A DNA stretch of 64,000 nt from positions 17,293-81,292 of the forward strand of contig JAITVY010000117.1 in the NCBI GenBank assembly GCA_031285565.1. The letters are read 5' to 3'. Source of the DNA: Tannerella sp. Lineage in GTDB: Bacteria > Bacteroidota > Bacteroidia > Bacteroidales > Tannerellaceae. Within the stretch, counting starts at the first letter, position 1. Every line of letters starts with the position of its first letter. A model generated the notes under the pieces. The model ran no database searches. It was given only the letters and a program-made list of their open reading frames with translations, and was not told where the DNA came from. Both the position numbers and the translations under genes were made by a program. Of this stretch, positions 19,021-26,736 are shown one piece after another.

Positions 19021-20559
19021 ATGAAACAAAAAGTGATACTTGGAATAGGAACAACTATGCTTGTGGCCTGTTCCGGAAATGCAAAAAAAGCAACAGAAGA
19101 ACCTGTTGCCGAAACGAAGCCAAATGTAATTATTATTCTGGCGGATGACATCGGATATGGAGATTTAGGTTTTAATGGTGAAAAAACAATCCGGACACCT
19201 AATGCCGACCGGTTAGCTTCGCAAGGTATCCGGTTTACGGATGCACATGCTGTTGCCGCGACAAGTACTCCATCCCGCTATTCTTTATTAACCGGACACT
19301 ATGCCTGGAGACGCAACGATACCGGAATTGCTGCCGGTGACGCAGGTATGATCATTCGTCCGGAGCAAACAACAATGGCAGATATGTTCCGGGATGCAGG
19401 TTATACGACTGGCGCCGTAGGCAAATGGCACCTAGGATTGGGAGATACCCAGGGATCGCAGGACTGGAATGGATTTATTACTCCCGGACCTACGGATATA
19501 GGTTTTGACTATTCGTATATAATGGCTGCAACGGGCGATCGCGTGCCATGTGTATATGTAGAAAACCAGCGGATTGTCAATCTTGACCCCAATGATCCGA
19601 TTGAAGTCAGTTACAAAGAACCTTTTCCGGGTGAACCTTTAGGAAAAGATCATCCGGAATTATTGACAGTCTTAAAACCAAGCCTGAATCATGGTCATGA
19701 TATGGCTATTGTCAACGGAGTCTCACGCATCGGATATATGAAAGGTGGTAAGAGCGCTTTGTGGTTGGATGAAAATATCGCAGACAGTATTACCTATAAG
19801 GCCGTAAGGTTTATCGAGAATAATAAAGACAATCCGTTTTTCCTTTATTTTGCGACCAACGATATTCATGTACCTCGCGTACCGCATCCTCGTTTCGTAG
19901 GCTCTACAACGATGGGAGCGCGTGGCGATGCGATTATGGAATTCGACTGGAGTGTCGGACAGATCCTGGAAACTCTTGACAGGTTGGGTTTAACTGAAAA
20001 TACATTGATCGTACTGACAAGTGATAATGGTCCGGTGGTAGATGATGGATATGCAGACAGGGCGGTTGAATTGTTAGGAGAACATCGTCCATGGGGAGAT
20101 TTCCGCGGAGGAAAGTATAGCAGTTTTGAAGCCGGAACACGGGTCCCGTTTCTCGTAAGCTGGCCGGCACAAATAAAACCTGCAGTTTCGGACGCACTTG
20201 TTTCACATATAGATTTGTTTGCTTCATTTGCAGGATTGCTGGACCAGTCGTTGCCTGGAAATGTGGCGCCTGACAGCAGGAACCAATTGGATGCATTTAC
20301 AGGAAAAACAGTGGAGGGGCGCGATTATATTATTGAGCAAGCCGGTTCGCTGTCTGTTTCAACAGCAGAATGGAAATATATTTCTCCGAGTGACGGAGCG
20401 CCTTATAATGCGTTGACCAATACCGAGATGGGGAATGATAAAGAGCCTCAGTTATATAATCTGAAACAAGATATCGGGGAAAAGAAAAACTTAGCTACAG
20501 AAAATCCTGAAAAAGTAAATGAATTAAAATCTGTTCTGGAAAAGGAACGTTCTAAATGA
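19021..20559 (+). CDS. Sulfatase, serine-type, lipoprotein (third of four)
   Basis: A 512-residue S1-family sulfatase. A lipobox at Cys17 (LVAC) predicts a lipoprotein. The maturation motif is Ser82-Thr83-Pro84-Ser85-Arg86. Metal-site aspartates are in LADDIGYGDLG and LTSDNGPV. It has a longer middle insert than the first two (about residues 150-230, with NGVSRIGYMKGG), as in arylsulfatases with an extended substrate pocket. The stop overlaps the next sulfatase start by four bases (ATGA, 20556-20559), a sign of translational coupling. Confidence 0.92.
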   Translation: MKQKVILGIGTTMLVACSGNAKKATEEPVAETKPNVIIILADDIGYGDLGFNGEKTIRTPNADRLASQGIRFTDAHAVAATSTPSRYSLLTGHYAWRRNDTGIAAGDAGMIIRPEQTTMADMFRDAGYTTGAVGKWHLGLGDTQGSQDWNGFITPGPTDIGFDYSYIMAATGDRVPCVYVENQRIVNLDPNDPIEVSYKEPFPGEPLGKDHPELLTVLKPSLNHGHDMAIVNGVSRIGYMKGGKSALWLDENIADSITYKAVRFIENNKDNPFFLYFATNDIHVPRVPHPRFVGSTTMGARGDAIMEFDWSVGQILETLDRLGLTENTLIVLTSDNGPVVDDGYADRAVELLGEHRPWGDFRGGKYSSFEAGTRVPFLVSWPAQIKPAVSDALVSHIDLFASFAGLLDQSLPGNVAPDSRNQLDAFTGKTVEGRDYIIEQAGSLSVSTAEWKYISPSDGAPYNALTNTEMGNDKEPQLYNLKQDIGEKKNLATENPEKVNELKSVLEKERSK

Positions 20560-22118
20560 AACGAAGAACTTTCTTAAAAACATCTCTTGGTACCGGATTG
20601 GGATTAAGTACCGGGACATTGTTATCCCAAACGGTATCCAGGGCAACTTCTGCCGGAAACGGAAAGAAGAAGCCCCATGTTATCTTTATAATGACTGACC
20701 AGCATCGTGCCGATGCATTGGGTTGTATGAGTAATAAAGCTGTTATTTCTCCTCATATTGACAAGCTGGCTAAGGAAGGTACATTGTTTATTTCGGGTTA
20801 TTCTTCTTCACCAAGTAGTACACCGGCGCGAAGCGGTCTGTTGACAGGTCTTTCGCCATGGCATCATGGGATGTTAGGATATGGACAGGTCGCTAAGCAA
20901 TATAAATACGAAATGCCCCAAATGATGCGTAACCTGGGTTACTATACTTTTGGTATTGGTAAAATGCATTGGTTTCCACAAAAATCATTACACGGTTTTC
21001 ATGCTACCCTGGTTGACGAGAGTGGGAGAGTGGAAAGTCCTGACTTTATCAGTGATTACCGGGAATGGTTTCAATTGCAGTCTCCGGGAGCAGATCCTGA
21101 TTTGACAGGTATCGGATGGAACGATCATCGTGCAGGCATATATAAGCTTGACGAGAAGTTACACCCGACCACCTGGACAGGACAAAAGGCATGCGAATTA
21201 ATTCGTAATTATAAGGATGATAAACCTTTATTCCTAAAAGTGTCTTTCGCCCGTCCACATAGTCCATATGACCCGCCTGAACGTTATCTGAATATGTATA
21301 AAGATGTTGAGATTCCGGCGCCTTTTACCGGTGACTGGTGTGGAGATTTAAGTACCCCCTTGGATCCGGAAAAAGCTGCTCCTGATGCTGCTTTTGGGAA
21401 TTTTGGAGCCGACTATGCCAAAGAATCACGGCGACATTATTATGCAAACGTCACATTTATAGATGACCAGATCGGTGAAATTATACGGACGTTGAAGGAA
21501 AAGGGTATGTATGATGATTCAATCATCTGTTTTACTTCCGATCATGGGGACATGCTGGGCGACCATTATCACTGGCGAAAAACATATCCTTATGAAGGCT
21601 CAGCTGCTATTCCTTATATCGTGAAATGGCCGGGAAACCTGCCAAGAGAAAAAAATACTTCTGTAATTAGTCAACCAGTAGAATTAAGGGATTTTCTTCC
21701 TACATTTATCGATCTGGCAGGAGGAGAAGTTCCTCCTGATATGGATGGTATGTCTTTACGGAAGCTGGTTCAGGGAAAGCAGGATGAATGGAGAACTTAT
21801 ATTGATATGGAACATGCAACCTGTTACCGGAATGAGAATTACTGGTGTGCATTAACAGACGGGAAAATAAAATATATCTGGAATTTTAATACAGGATCAG
21901 AACAGTTGTTTGATCTGGAGAAAGATCCCAAGGAACTTATAGAGTGCTCAAAAAATAAAAAATATGCAGTTACGATAGAGAAAATGCGTAAGGCTATGAT
22001 TGAACATTTATCGGAACGGGGAGATGATTTTGTGAAAAATGGTCGGTTGGCAACCCGTATATCCACAATGTTATATAGCCCTTATTATCCGCAGATAAAA
22101 GACGTATCGAAAAGCTAA
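20556..22118 (+). CDS. Sulfatase, serine-type, Tat-exported (fourth of four)
   Basis: A 520-residue S1-family sulfatase. Unlike its neighbours it begins with a twin-arginine signal (KRRTFLK at residues 2-8, then a mildly hydrophobic segment ending near residue 31), which suggests export in folded form. The maturation motif is Ser88-Thr89-Pro90-Ala91-Arg92. The metal site is read from MTDQHRADALG and FTSDHGDMLGDH, the pattern seen in the iduronate-2-sulfatase/choline-sulfatase-like branch rather than the DDLGYGD type of the other three. It therefore probably removes a different sulfate group from the same substrate. Coupled to sulfatase 3 by an ATGA overlap. Confidence 0.92.
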   Translation: MKRRTFLKTSLGTGLGLSTGTLLSQTVSRATSAGNGKKKPHVIFIMTDQHRADALGCMSNKAVISPHIDKLAKEGTLFISGYSSSPSSTPARSGLLTGLSPWHHGMLGYGQVAKQYKYEMPQMMRNLGYYTFGIGKMHWFPQKSLHGFHATLVDESGRVESPDFISDYREWFQLQSPGADPDLTGIGWNDHRAGIYKLDEKLHPTTWTGQKACELIRNYKDDKPLFLKVSFARPHSPYDPPERYLNMYKDVEIPAPFTGDWCGDLSTPLDPEKAAPDAAFGNFGADYAKESRRHYYANVTFIDDQIGEIIRTLKEKGMYDDSIICFTSDHGDMLGDHYHWRKTYPYEGSAAIPYIVKWPGNLPREKNTSVISQPVELRDFLPTFIDLAGGEVPPDMDGMSLRKLVQGKQDEWRTYIDMEHATCYRNENYWCALTDGKIKYIWNFNTGSEQLFDLEKDPKELIECSKNKKYAVTIEKMRKAMIEHLSERGDDFVKNGRLATRISTMLYSPYYPQIKDVSKS

Positions 22119-22166
22119 AAAATGTTCCATTTTATTCATTTCTGCCTATAATTGCTTAAATGAACG

Positions 22167-22189
22167 TATCTTTGCAATTTGAATTGCAA
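22167..22189 (+). promoter_or_regulatory. Promoter -7 element overlapped by a perfect palindrome (lysE-type gene)
   Basis: The -7 element TATCTTTG is at 22167-22174. Overlapping its last three bases is the perfect inverted repeat TTGCAATT-TG-AATTGCAA (22172-22189), which ends 11 bases before the ATG at 22201. The -33 box is not convincing. The position over the transcription start fits a repressor operator; Lrp-type regulators often control LysE exporters, but that link is a guess. Confidence 0.5.
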
Positions 22190-22200
22190 CGCCATCTGGC

Positions 22201-22821
22201 ATGTTAGGATTAGTAACGAAAGGCATAATTATTGGAGTTTTGGTATCAGCACCTATGGGGCCTGTGGGTATACTTTGTATTCAACGAACACTAAGTAAAG
22301 GCCGTTGGCATGGTTTTGTGTCCGGATTAGGTGCGACAGTTTCGGATGTGATATATGCTGCTTTGACTATTTTTTTCATGGGGCTGGTCATTAATTTTGT
22401 AGAAACGAACCAGCGTTACCTTGAAATTTTCGGAAGTATTGTTTTAGGTCTCGTCGGATATTATATTTTCCGTAGTAATCCGGTTAAGAGCCTCCAAAAG
22501 AGCCAGTCAAGAAAACGAACCTACCTGCAGGATTTTGTTACGGCATTCTTACTTACATTTAGTAACGTGTTGATTGTCCTGATGTATATTGCACTATTTG
22601 CCAGGTTTACATTTATATTACCAACTCACTCAGTCTGGCAAAGTCTCGAGGGTTTATCAGGAATTGCGTTAGGGGCAATATTATGGTGGTTTGTGATAAC
22701 CTTTATTGTTTCTAAGTTACGCCGCTGGTTTAATATTCGCGGTATTCGTTTGTTAAACCAGACAGTGGGAGGAATTATCCTTGTTTTATCGGTTGCAGGG
22801 CTTATTTATTCAATTGTATAA
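22201..22821 (+). CDS. LysE-family amino-acid exporter
   Basis: A 206-residue inner-membrane protein with about six hydrophobic helices. The N-terminal stretch APMGPVGILCIQRTLSKGR is the LysE/RhtB signature, and the position of the GLGATVSDVIYA segment also fits. Such proteins export amino acids or analogues by proton exchange. It stands alone downstream of the sulfatases with its own likely promoter, so it probably does not belong to that locus. The exported compound is unknown. Confidence 0.88.
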   Translation: MLGLVTKGIIIGVLVSAPMGPVGILCIQRTLSKGRWHGFVSGLGATVSDVIYAALTIFFMGLVINFVETNQRYLEIFGSIVLGLVGYYIFRSNPVKSLQKSQSRKRTYLQDFVTAFLLTFSNVLIVLMYIALFARFTFILPTHSVWQSLEGLSGIALGAILWWFVITFIVSKLRRWFNIRGIRLLNQTVGGIILVLSVAGLIYSIV

Positions 22822-22884
22822 CAAAAAGGAGAGTATCCCGGGGAACTCTCCTCTTTAGAAGCTATTTTGAGCTTTTTTTCGTGA

Positions 22885-23307
22885 TTACTCCTCTTTCTTT
22901 TTATTCTTCAATTTCAATTCGACCAGAAAAGATACCAGAAGCCCTATCCCACCAAATAATAAAACGGAGGCTCCATAAGCAGTACCATATAATTCACTTT
23001 CTCTGTAGTCGTGCATGTTGTAACCATCAGAAACCAACGCGGTGCTAATCATTAATCCGACAAGTAATCCCAATCCGAGGCCGATTAATAAGCATCCGAT
23101 TTTTAGTCCGCTAAATGACGTTTTAAAATTTAAACCTCCTCCGAACATACTGTTCAGGTTATTCCCAAGTCTGGTAAGATCTAATTTATCTCCAATCTTT
23201 TCAATGATAGCCACACGTTCTTTACGTCGAACAAATAGTTCAAATAATTTATACGTTCCTAAAACAATGATTCCCACAACTAGCGGGGCTGTAATAAAAT
23301 CCATCAT
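22885..23307 (-). CDS. Small membrane protein, DUF6249-like
   Basis: A 140-residue protein with an N-terminal hydrophobic helix (residues 5-24), a basic stretch (RRKERVAIIEKIGD) and two more hydrophobic segments (about 68-90 and 110-128) before a lysine-rich tail. Small proteins of this build in Bacteroidota are grouped as DUF6249; I recognise the pattern, not a function. It is convergent with the LysE gene, and the two stop codons are about 65 bases apart. Confidence 0.6.
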   Translation of the reverse strand: MMDFITAPLVVGIIVLGTYKLFELFVRRKERVAIIEKIGDKLDLTRLGNNLNSMFGGGLNFKTSFSGLKIGCLLIGLGLGLLVGLMISTALVSDGYNMHDYRESELYGTAYGASVLLFGGIGLLVSFLVELKLKNKKKEE

Positions 23308-23512
23308 AATATATTTGTTTTTAAAGTGTTAATTAAATTACGTTTATGATCTCTTTGTGAAATAATTTAAATTTATTTTTTAAGCTTATTTTAATCTTTT
23401 GACGCATCCATCTTTTAAAGGTTACACATTTTCTCAAGGAATCATTTTAGAATATATCAAAAAATACATTTTGGCGTTTTTTATCCTCCCACTTTTTATC
23501 AGACAATAATGA

Positions 23513-23562
23513 AAATACCCCATAAATGGGGTATTTCAGGTGCTTGAATTACCTTATTTTTG
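23513..23562 (+). promoter_or_regulatory. Promoter of the RiPP-like operon with an overlapping 24-base palindrome
   Basis: A perfect inverted repeat, aaataccccat-aa-atggggtattt, fills 23513-23536. Its right arm overlaps a candidate -33 box (TTTC at 23534-23537). A consensus -7 element TATTTTTG follows at 23555-23562, with a 17-base spacer that is slightly short. Transcription would start near 23569, about 28 bases before the first gene. The palindrome could be an operator or, less likely, a terminator of an unseen transcript. Confidence 0.55.
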
Positions 23563-23596
23563 TATTGGACAGTTGAACTATTAAAATGACGCTATA

Positions 23597-24022
23597 ATGG
23601 ATAAACCAATAAACAGGAGGGACTTTTTGTACAAACTTGGTCTCAGGACTTCTTTGACAATAGCCGGTTTTTTTACGTTTGATAAACTATTGTCTGATCA
23701 GGGAGAAGATATTTCTGAACTGGAAAACCAGTTCTCAGATATACCTTGTTTGGCTGCAGATGTGAGGAGAGACTACGAGAACGGACATATTGTTCTGTCG
23801 GGGCAAAGTTCGAAATGTTTTGCTAATGAAACCGGTGAGAAAATTATTGACTGGATGGATGGCAAAAACACGTTGCCGGATATTACTTCCAATCTTTCTG
23901 AATATTACTCTATTGATAACACCGAATCGTTAGAAGCATCTGTAGCGACTTTCATTTGCCAGTTGGCTACAATGGGCTTTCTTACTTCACCTTTTTATGT
24001 TACTCTATATGAAAATTATTAA
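23597..24022 (+). CDS. PqqD-like (RiPP recognition element) protein with Tat-like N-terminus
   Basis: A 141-residue protein. Residues 60-135 fit the PqqD pattern: a beta part, then ANETGEKIIDWMDGKNTLPDI, an acidic helix region and a final helix-turn ending ATMGFL. PqqD-type domains bind RiPP leader peptides and present them to radical SAM enzymes. The N-terminus is odd: NRRDFLYKLG followed by a mildly hydrophobic segment (residues 7-32) resembles a twin-arginine signal or membrane anchor, which a cytoplasmic leader-binding protein would not need. The 3' end overlaps the next gene. First gene of the operon, behind its promoter. Confidence 0.65.
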   Translation: MDKPINRRDFLYKLGLRTSLTIAGFFTFDKLLSDQGEDISELENQFSDIPCLAADVRRDYENGHIVLSGQSSKCFANETGEKIIDWMDGKNTLPDITSNLSEYYSIDNTESLEASVATFICQLATMGFLTSPFYVTLYENY

Positions 24023-25370
24023 GAAACCAGCGGAAATAAATAATGAATTGTATGTCATCAACCGAGGTGATAATTCATTCATTCTTTACTCTCCACTAAA
24101 TAAAAAAGTGGGTGTTATTAATGGTTCGGGCGCTAATACTATAACCAAATATTTTAGTGAAGAATCATTGGGTAATGAAGAAGAATTATTTATTGAAAAC
24201 CTGTATCAAAATGATTTTCTCAATGAGACTGCACTTGAAAAACCGGTATTCCCTTCTACATTCGAATTTTTGCCCACTGAAGTAACCCTGTTTGCAACCA
24301 GTAGATGTAATCTCCGTTGTCGGTATTGTTACGCTGATGCAGGGAAGAAAAGTGAAGATATGTCATTGGAAACGGCCAAAGCGGCAATTGATTTGGTCGC
24401 ATATAATGCCGGGTTGGCGGGATTGTCACATTTTGTTGTTGGTTTTCATGGAGGTGGAGAGCCTACTGTAGCCTGGGATCTGGTGTCGGCTGCTACAGAA
24501 TATGCTCATGAAGTAGCTCTTCAAAAGGGTTTGGATGTTGAAATTTTTGCGGCTACCAATGGTACATTTAATAAAAAACAAAGGGAGTTTATTCTGAAAT
24601 ATTTTACCAATCTCAATATATCAATTGATGGTCCTGCTGATGTTCAGGATTATAACAGGCCAATGATCAATGGTTCCGGATCTTTTCAGGTTATAAAGGA
24701 TAATTTGAAGTTTTTTGATGAACATGGTTTTGATTATGGAGTCCGATCCACTATTACGGAAAAAGATGTACACCGGATAGAAGAAATTGTTGAATGGTTC
24801 AAATCAGAGTTTAATATTTCGTTTTTACACTTAGAGCCTGTTTGGTTATGTGGTAGATGTATGACAAGCGGAGAAGTACCTCCAACTGACATTGATTTTA
24901 TCAGTAACTTTACGAAAGCTGCCGATAAAGCCGAAGCGATAGGTGTAAATCTAATATACAGTGGCTTGCGGTTGGATTCATTAATCTCTAAATTTTGCGC
25001 TGCAGCCGGCGATGGTTTTAATGTGCTGCCTGATGGGACAGTGACTTCGTGTTATGAGATTACGGAAAATGATAGTCCTAAAGCGGAACTTTTTCATTAT
25101 GGACGATATGATTCCGGTAGTAAACAGTTTATATTTGACAAAAATAAAATAAAACGTCTACAAAAATATTCTGTAGAGAATATTGCTCATTGCCAGGATT
25201 GTTTTTGTAAATGGCATTGTGCCGGCGATTGTGTTTCGAAGGTTTTTGATATGAGTCAATCATTTGAACATCATGGAAGTCCGCGCTGTTACCTGAACAG
25301 GCAGCTTACAATCTGGCAACTCGAAAAATTATTAGCAAAACAAAATACAAATGTCTATGAAACCAGATGA
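24009..25370 (+). CDS. Radical SAM/SPASM peptide maturase
   Basis: A 453-residue enzyme. Residues 1-80 look like a second PqqD-type leader-binding module (ELYVINRGDNSFILYSPL, LYQNDFL). The radical SAM core starts with Cys100, Cys104 and Cys107 (CNLRCRYCY), followed by FHGGGEPT. The C-terminal SPASM region has cysteines at about 395, 398, 400, 404, 408 and 427 for auxiliary iron-sulfur clusters. This architecture fits enzymes that crosslink or otherwise modify ribosomal peptides, and the next gene encodes a cysteine-rich candidate substrate. Sulfatase maturases (anSME) share the SPASM build, but the leader-binding N-terminus argues against that. ATG at 24009 is preferred; one at 23997 is also possible. 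It overlaps both neighbouring genes. Confidence 0.85.
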   Translation: MKIIKKPAEINNELYVINRGDNSFILYSPLNKKVGVINGSGANTITKYFSEESLGNEEELFIENLYQNDFLNETALEKPVFPSTFEFLPTEVTLFATSRCNLRCRYCYADAGKKSEDMSLETAKAAIDLVAYNAGLAGLSHFVVGFHGGGEPTVAWDLVSAATEYAHEVALQKGLDVEIFAATNGTFNKKQREFILKYFTNLNISIDGPADVQDYNRPMINGSGSFQVIKDNLKFFDEHGFDYGVRSTITEKDVHRIEEIVEWFKSEFNISFLHLEPVWLCGRCMTSGEVPPTDIDFISNFTKAADKAEAIGVNLIYSGLRLDSLISKFCAAAGDGFNVLPDGTVTSCYEITENDSPKAELFHYGRYDSGSKQFIFDKNKIKRLQKYSVENIAHCQDCFCKWHCAGDCVSKVFDMSQSFEHHGSPRCYLNRQLTIWQLEKLLAKQNTNVYETR

Positions 25371-25767
25371 TAAACCTAAAAAAATAGAGGATGCTTTTGA
25401 AAATCCTAAGTTGTATGTAATTGTTGGTGGCGAAGCTTTTCCGCGAACCGGACTGGAAACTGCTTTTATTGATTATTCAGATATTGATTTGGAATCAACG
25501 AATGAAGGTACCACTTTATCGGAAGTGACCGTTAGTTCTTCGTCAACTGTAACTGGTGGCACTCATAAAACAGGTTCTTCCCGTATTGTGCAGGTACAGG
25601 ATACTATAAAAACAGTAAAACAGATAAAAATAGTAGGGTGTGCCTGTAATACTGTAGGAAGGTCGATTTGTATCTGCAACAAAGTAAGGGTCTGCGGTTG
25701 TGTTGGATATACTCAACCATCTACAAGAACAGTTACGACGGGATGTAGCTGTGCTCCGGTGCATTAA
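25351..25767 (+). CDS. Candidate RiPP precursor with four CxC pairs
   Basis: A 138-residue peptide that I do not recognise from a named family. The first 48 residues are charged and leader-like. Residues 49-77 are Ser/Thr-rich. The last 45 residues hold all eight cysteines as four CxC pairs: Cys97/99, 107/109, 115/117 and 132/134, separated by seven, five and fourteen residues, ending in APVH. There is no signal peptide, so the cysteines are made in the cytoplasm beside the maturase. Two double-glycine sites (Gly26-27 and Gly69-70) could serve for leader removal. It starts inside the last 20 bases of the maturase gene, which indicates coupled translation. Precursor status is inferred from composition and context. 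Confidence 0.65.
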   Translation: MSMKPDDKPKKIEDAFENPKLYVIVGGEAFPRTGLETAFIDYSDIDLESTNEGTTLSEVTVSSSSTVTGGTHKTGSSRIVQVQDTIKTVKQIKIVGCACNTVGRSICICNKVRVCGCVGYTQPSTRTVTTGCSCAPVH

Positions 25768-25886
25768 TGTAAAAAATAATATATCGTATGAAACGAAGCA
25801 TGAGAACAAGATTTTCACCATAAGAGAATGATATATATGCTGAGTCCTATACATCCTTAATGTAAAAAATAATATATCGTATGAAA
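25764..25886 (+). repeat. 30-base perfect direct repeat flanking a tiny open frame
   Basis: The same 30 bases occur at 25764-25793 and 25857-25886, 93 bases apart. Each copy runs from a taa triplet through an AT-rich spacer to an ATG-AAA. The first copy holds the stop codon of the CxC peptide gene; the second leads into the TPR-like gene. After the first copy an 11-codon frame follows (25788-25823). The arrangement suggests that a gene once sat here and was removed, or that a start region was duplicated. Confidence 0.8.
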
Positions 25887-26732
25887 TCAATTTATTTTAT
25901 CATATCGGTCGCTGTGCTTTTTCTTTGGAACATGCCTGCAACAGCACAGAAAATGGAATCCAAAGAGCGACAAATGGATCTACGCGATCCGCATGCATAC
26001 AATACGGCTGCTGAAATGCTTATGTGTGCTGATACGTTACCATATACGGAGGCAATAGATATCATACTGGACCTTATATCCGATAATATCAACGCAGGAA
26101 TGTTAATTGAAGACGAACAAATATGGAAGTTACTTAAGAAACTGGAACCGTACCGGATGACAGAACAAGTACAGATGGCCGTAAATGTATGGATTGATAA
26201 AACACTGGAAAATATTGCTGAAAAGCAGAAGGATAAGATGGTGCCAGCCAAACATATGCAATCTATGTCTATCGCATATAAAGAAAAGGATTTTGAAAAA
26301 GCGGTGAATATAGCCTGCGATCTTCTGTTGGATATCCCCAATACACTTGATACAAGGAATAATTTGGCTTTAGCGCTTATGCATCTGAATTATGATTTGT
26401 GTGCCCAAATAGAATTGGAGATTATTCGTAGAATGAGTGATCAGTATGCTCCGGGATTGATTAACCTGACGGTTTTGAATGAACGTATGAACAGAAGTGA
26501 CTATGCAAGAGGACTTTCCAGAGAACTTCTACTTTCTTCCAGAGAAGAATCTTCAGATGTACAACTGGCACGTTTTAATGCAGCATGGTATTTGAATGAA
26601 GAGGGTGATTATAAGGAGGCAGATTTAGTCCTTAACAAGATAAAGGAACCGGCTTATAATAAGATAAAAAAATATACTGATTTGAAAGCGGCAAATAAGA
26701 AACAGTTGAAGGAAGTTGGAAAGGTAAAATAA
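25881..26732 (+). CDS. Secreted helical-repeat (TPR-like) protein
   Basis: A 283-residue protein with a Sec signal peptide (cleavage likely after Ala22, PATA-QK). The rest is predicted helical, with TPR-like stretches (SIAYKEKDFEKAVNIACDLL, then NLALALMHLNYDLCAQIELE, and FNAAWYLNEEGDYKEADLVL). Such proteins act as scaffolds. Placed in the middle of the operon, it may hold the exported product or a periplasmic partner. No enzymatic motif is seen. It ends four bases before the next start, so it is part of the same transcript. Confidence 0.65.
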   Translation: MKSIYFIISVAVLFLWNMPATAQKMESKERQMDLRDPHAYNTAAEMLMCADTLPYTEAIDIILDLISDNINAGMLIEDEQIWKLLKKLEPYRMTEQVQMAVNVWIDKTLENIAEKQKDKMVPAKHMQSMSIAYKEKDFEKAVNIACDLLLDIPNTLDTRNNLALALMHLNYDLCAQIELEIIRRMSDQYAPGLINLTVLNERMNRSDYARGLSRELLLSSREESSDVQLARFNAAWYLNEEGDYKEADLVLNKIKEPAYNKIKKYTDLKAANKKQLKEVGKVK

Positions 26733-26736
26733 ACGT

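Noticed and set aside
23042..23332. 96-codon plus-strand open frame opposite the DUF6249-like gene
   Set aside because: The minus-strand frame has clear membrane helices; the plus-strand frame does not look like a protein.
24009..25370. Reading the radical SAM/SPASM protein as the sulfatase maturase (anSME) for the nearby sulfatases
   Set aside because: It has an N-terminal leader-binding-like module and is translationally coupled to a cysteine-rich peptide gene; the sulfatases lie in a separate unit more than 1.8 kb away.
25543..25890. 115-codon minus-strand open frame opposite the CxC peptide gene
   Set aside because: It depends on the low stop density opposite the Ser/Thr- and Cys-rich region; the plus-strand gene fits the operon and the overlap pattern.
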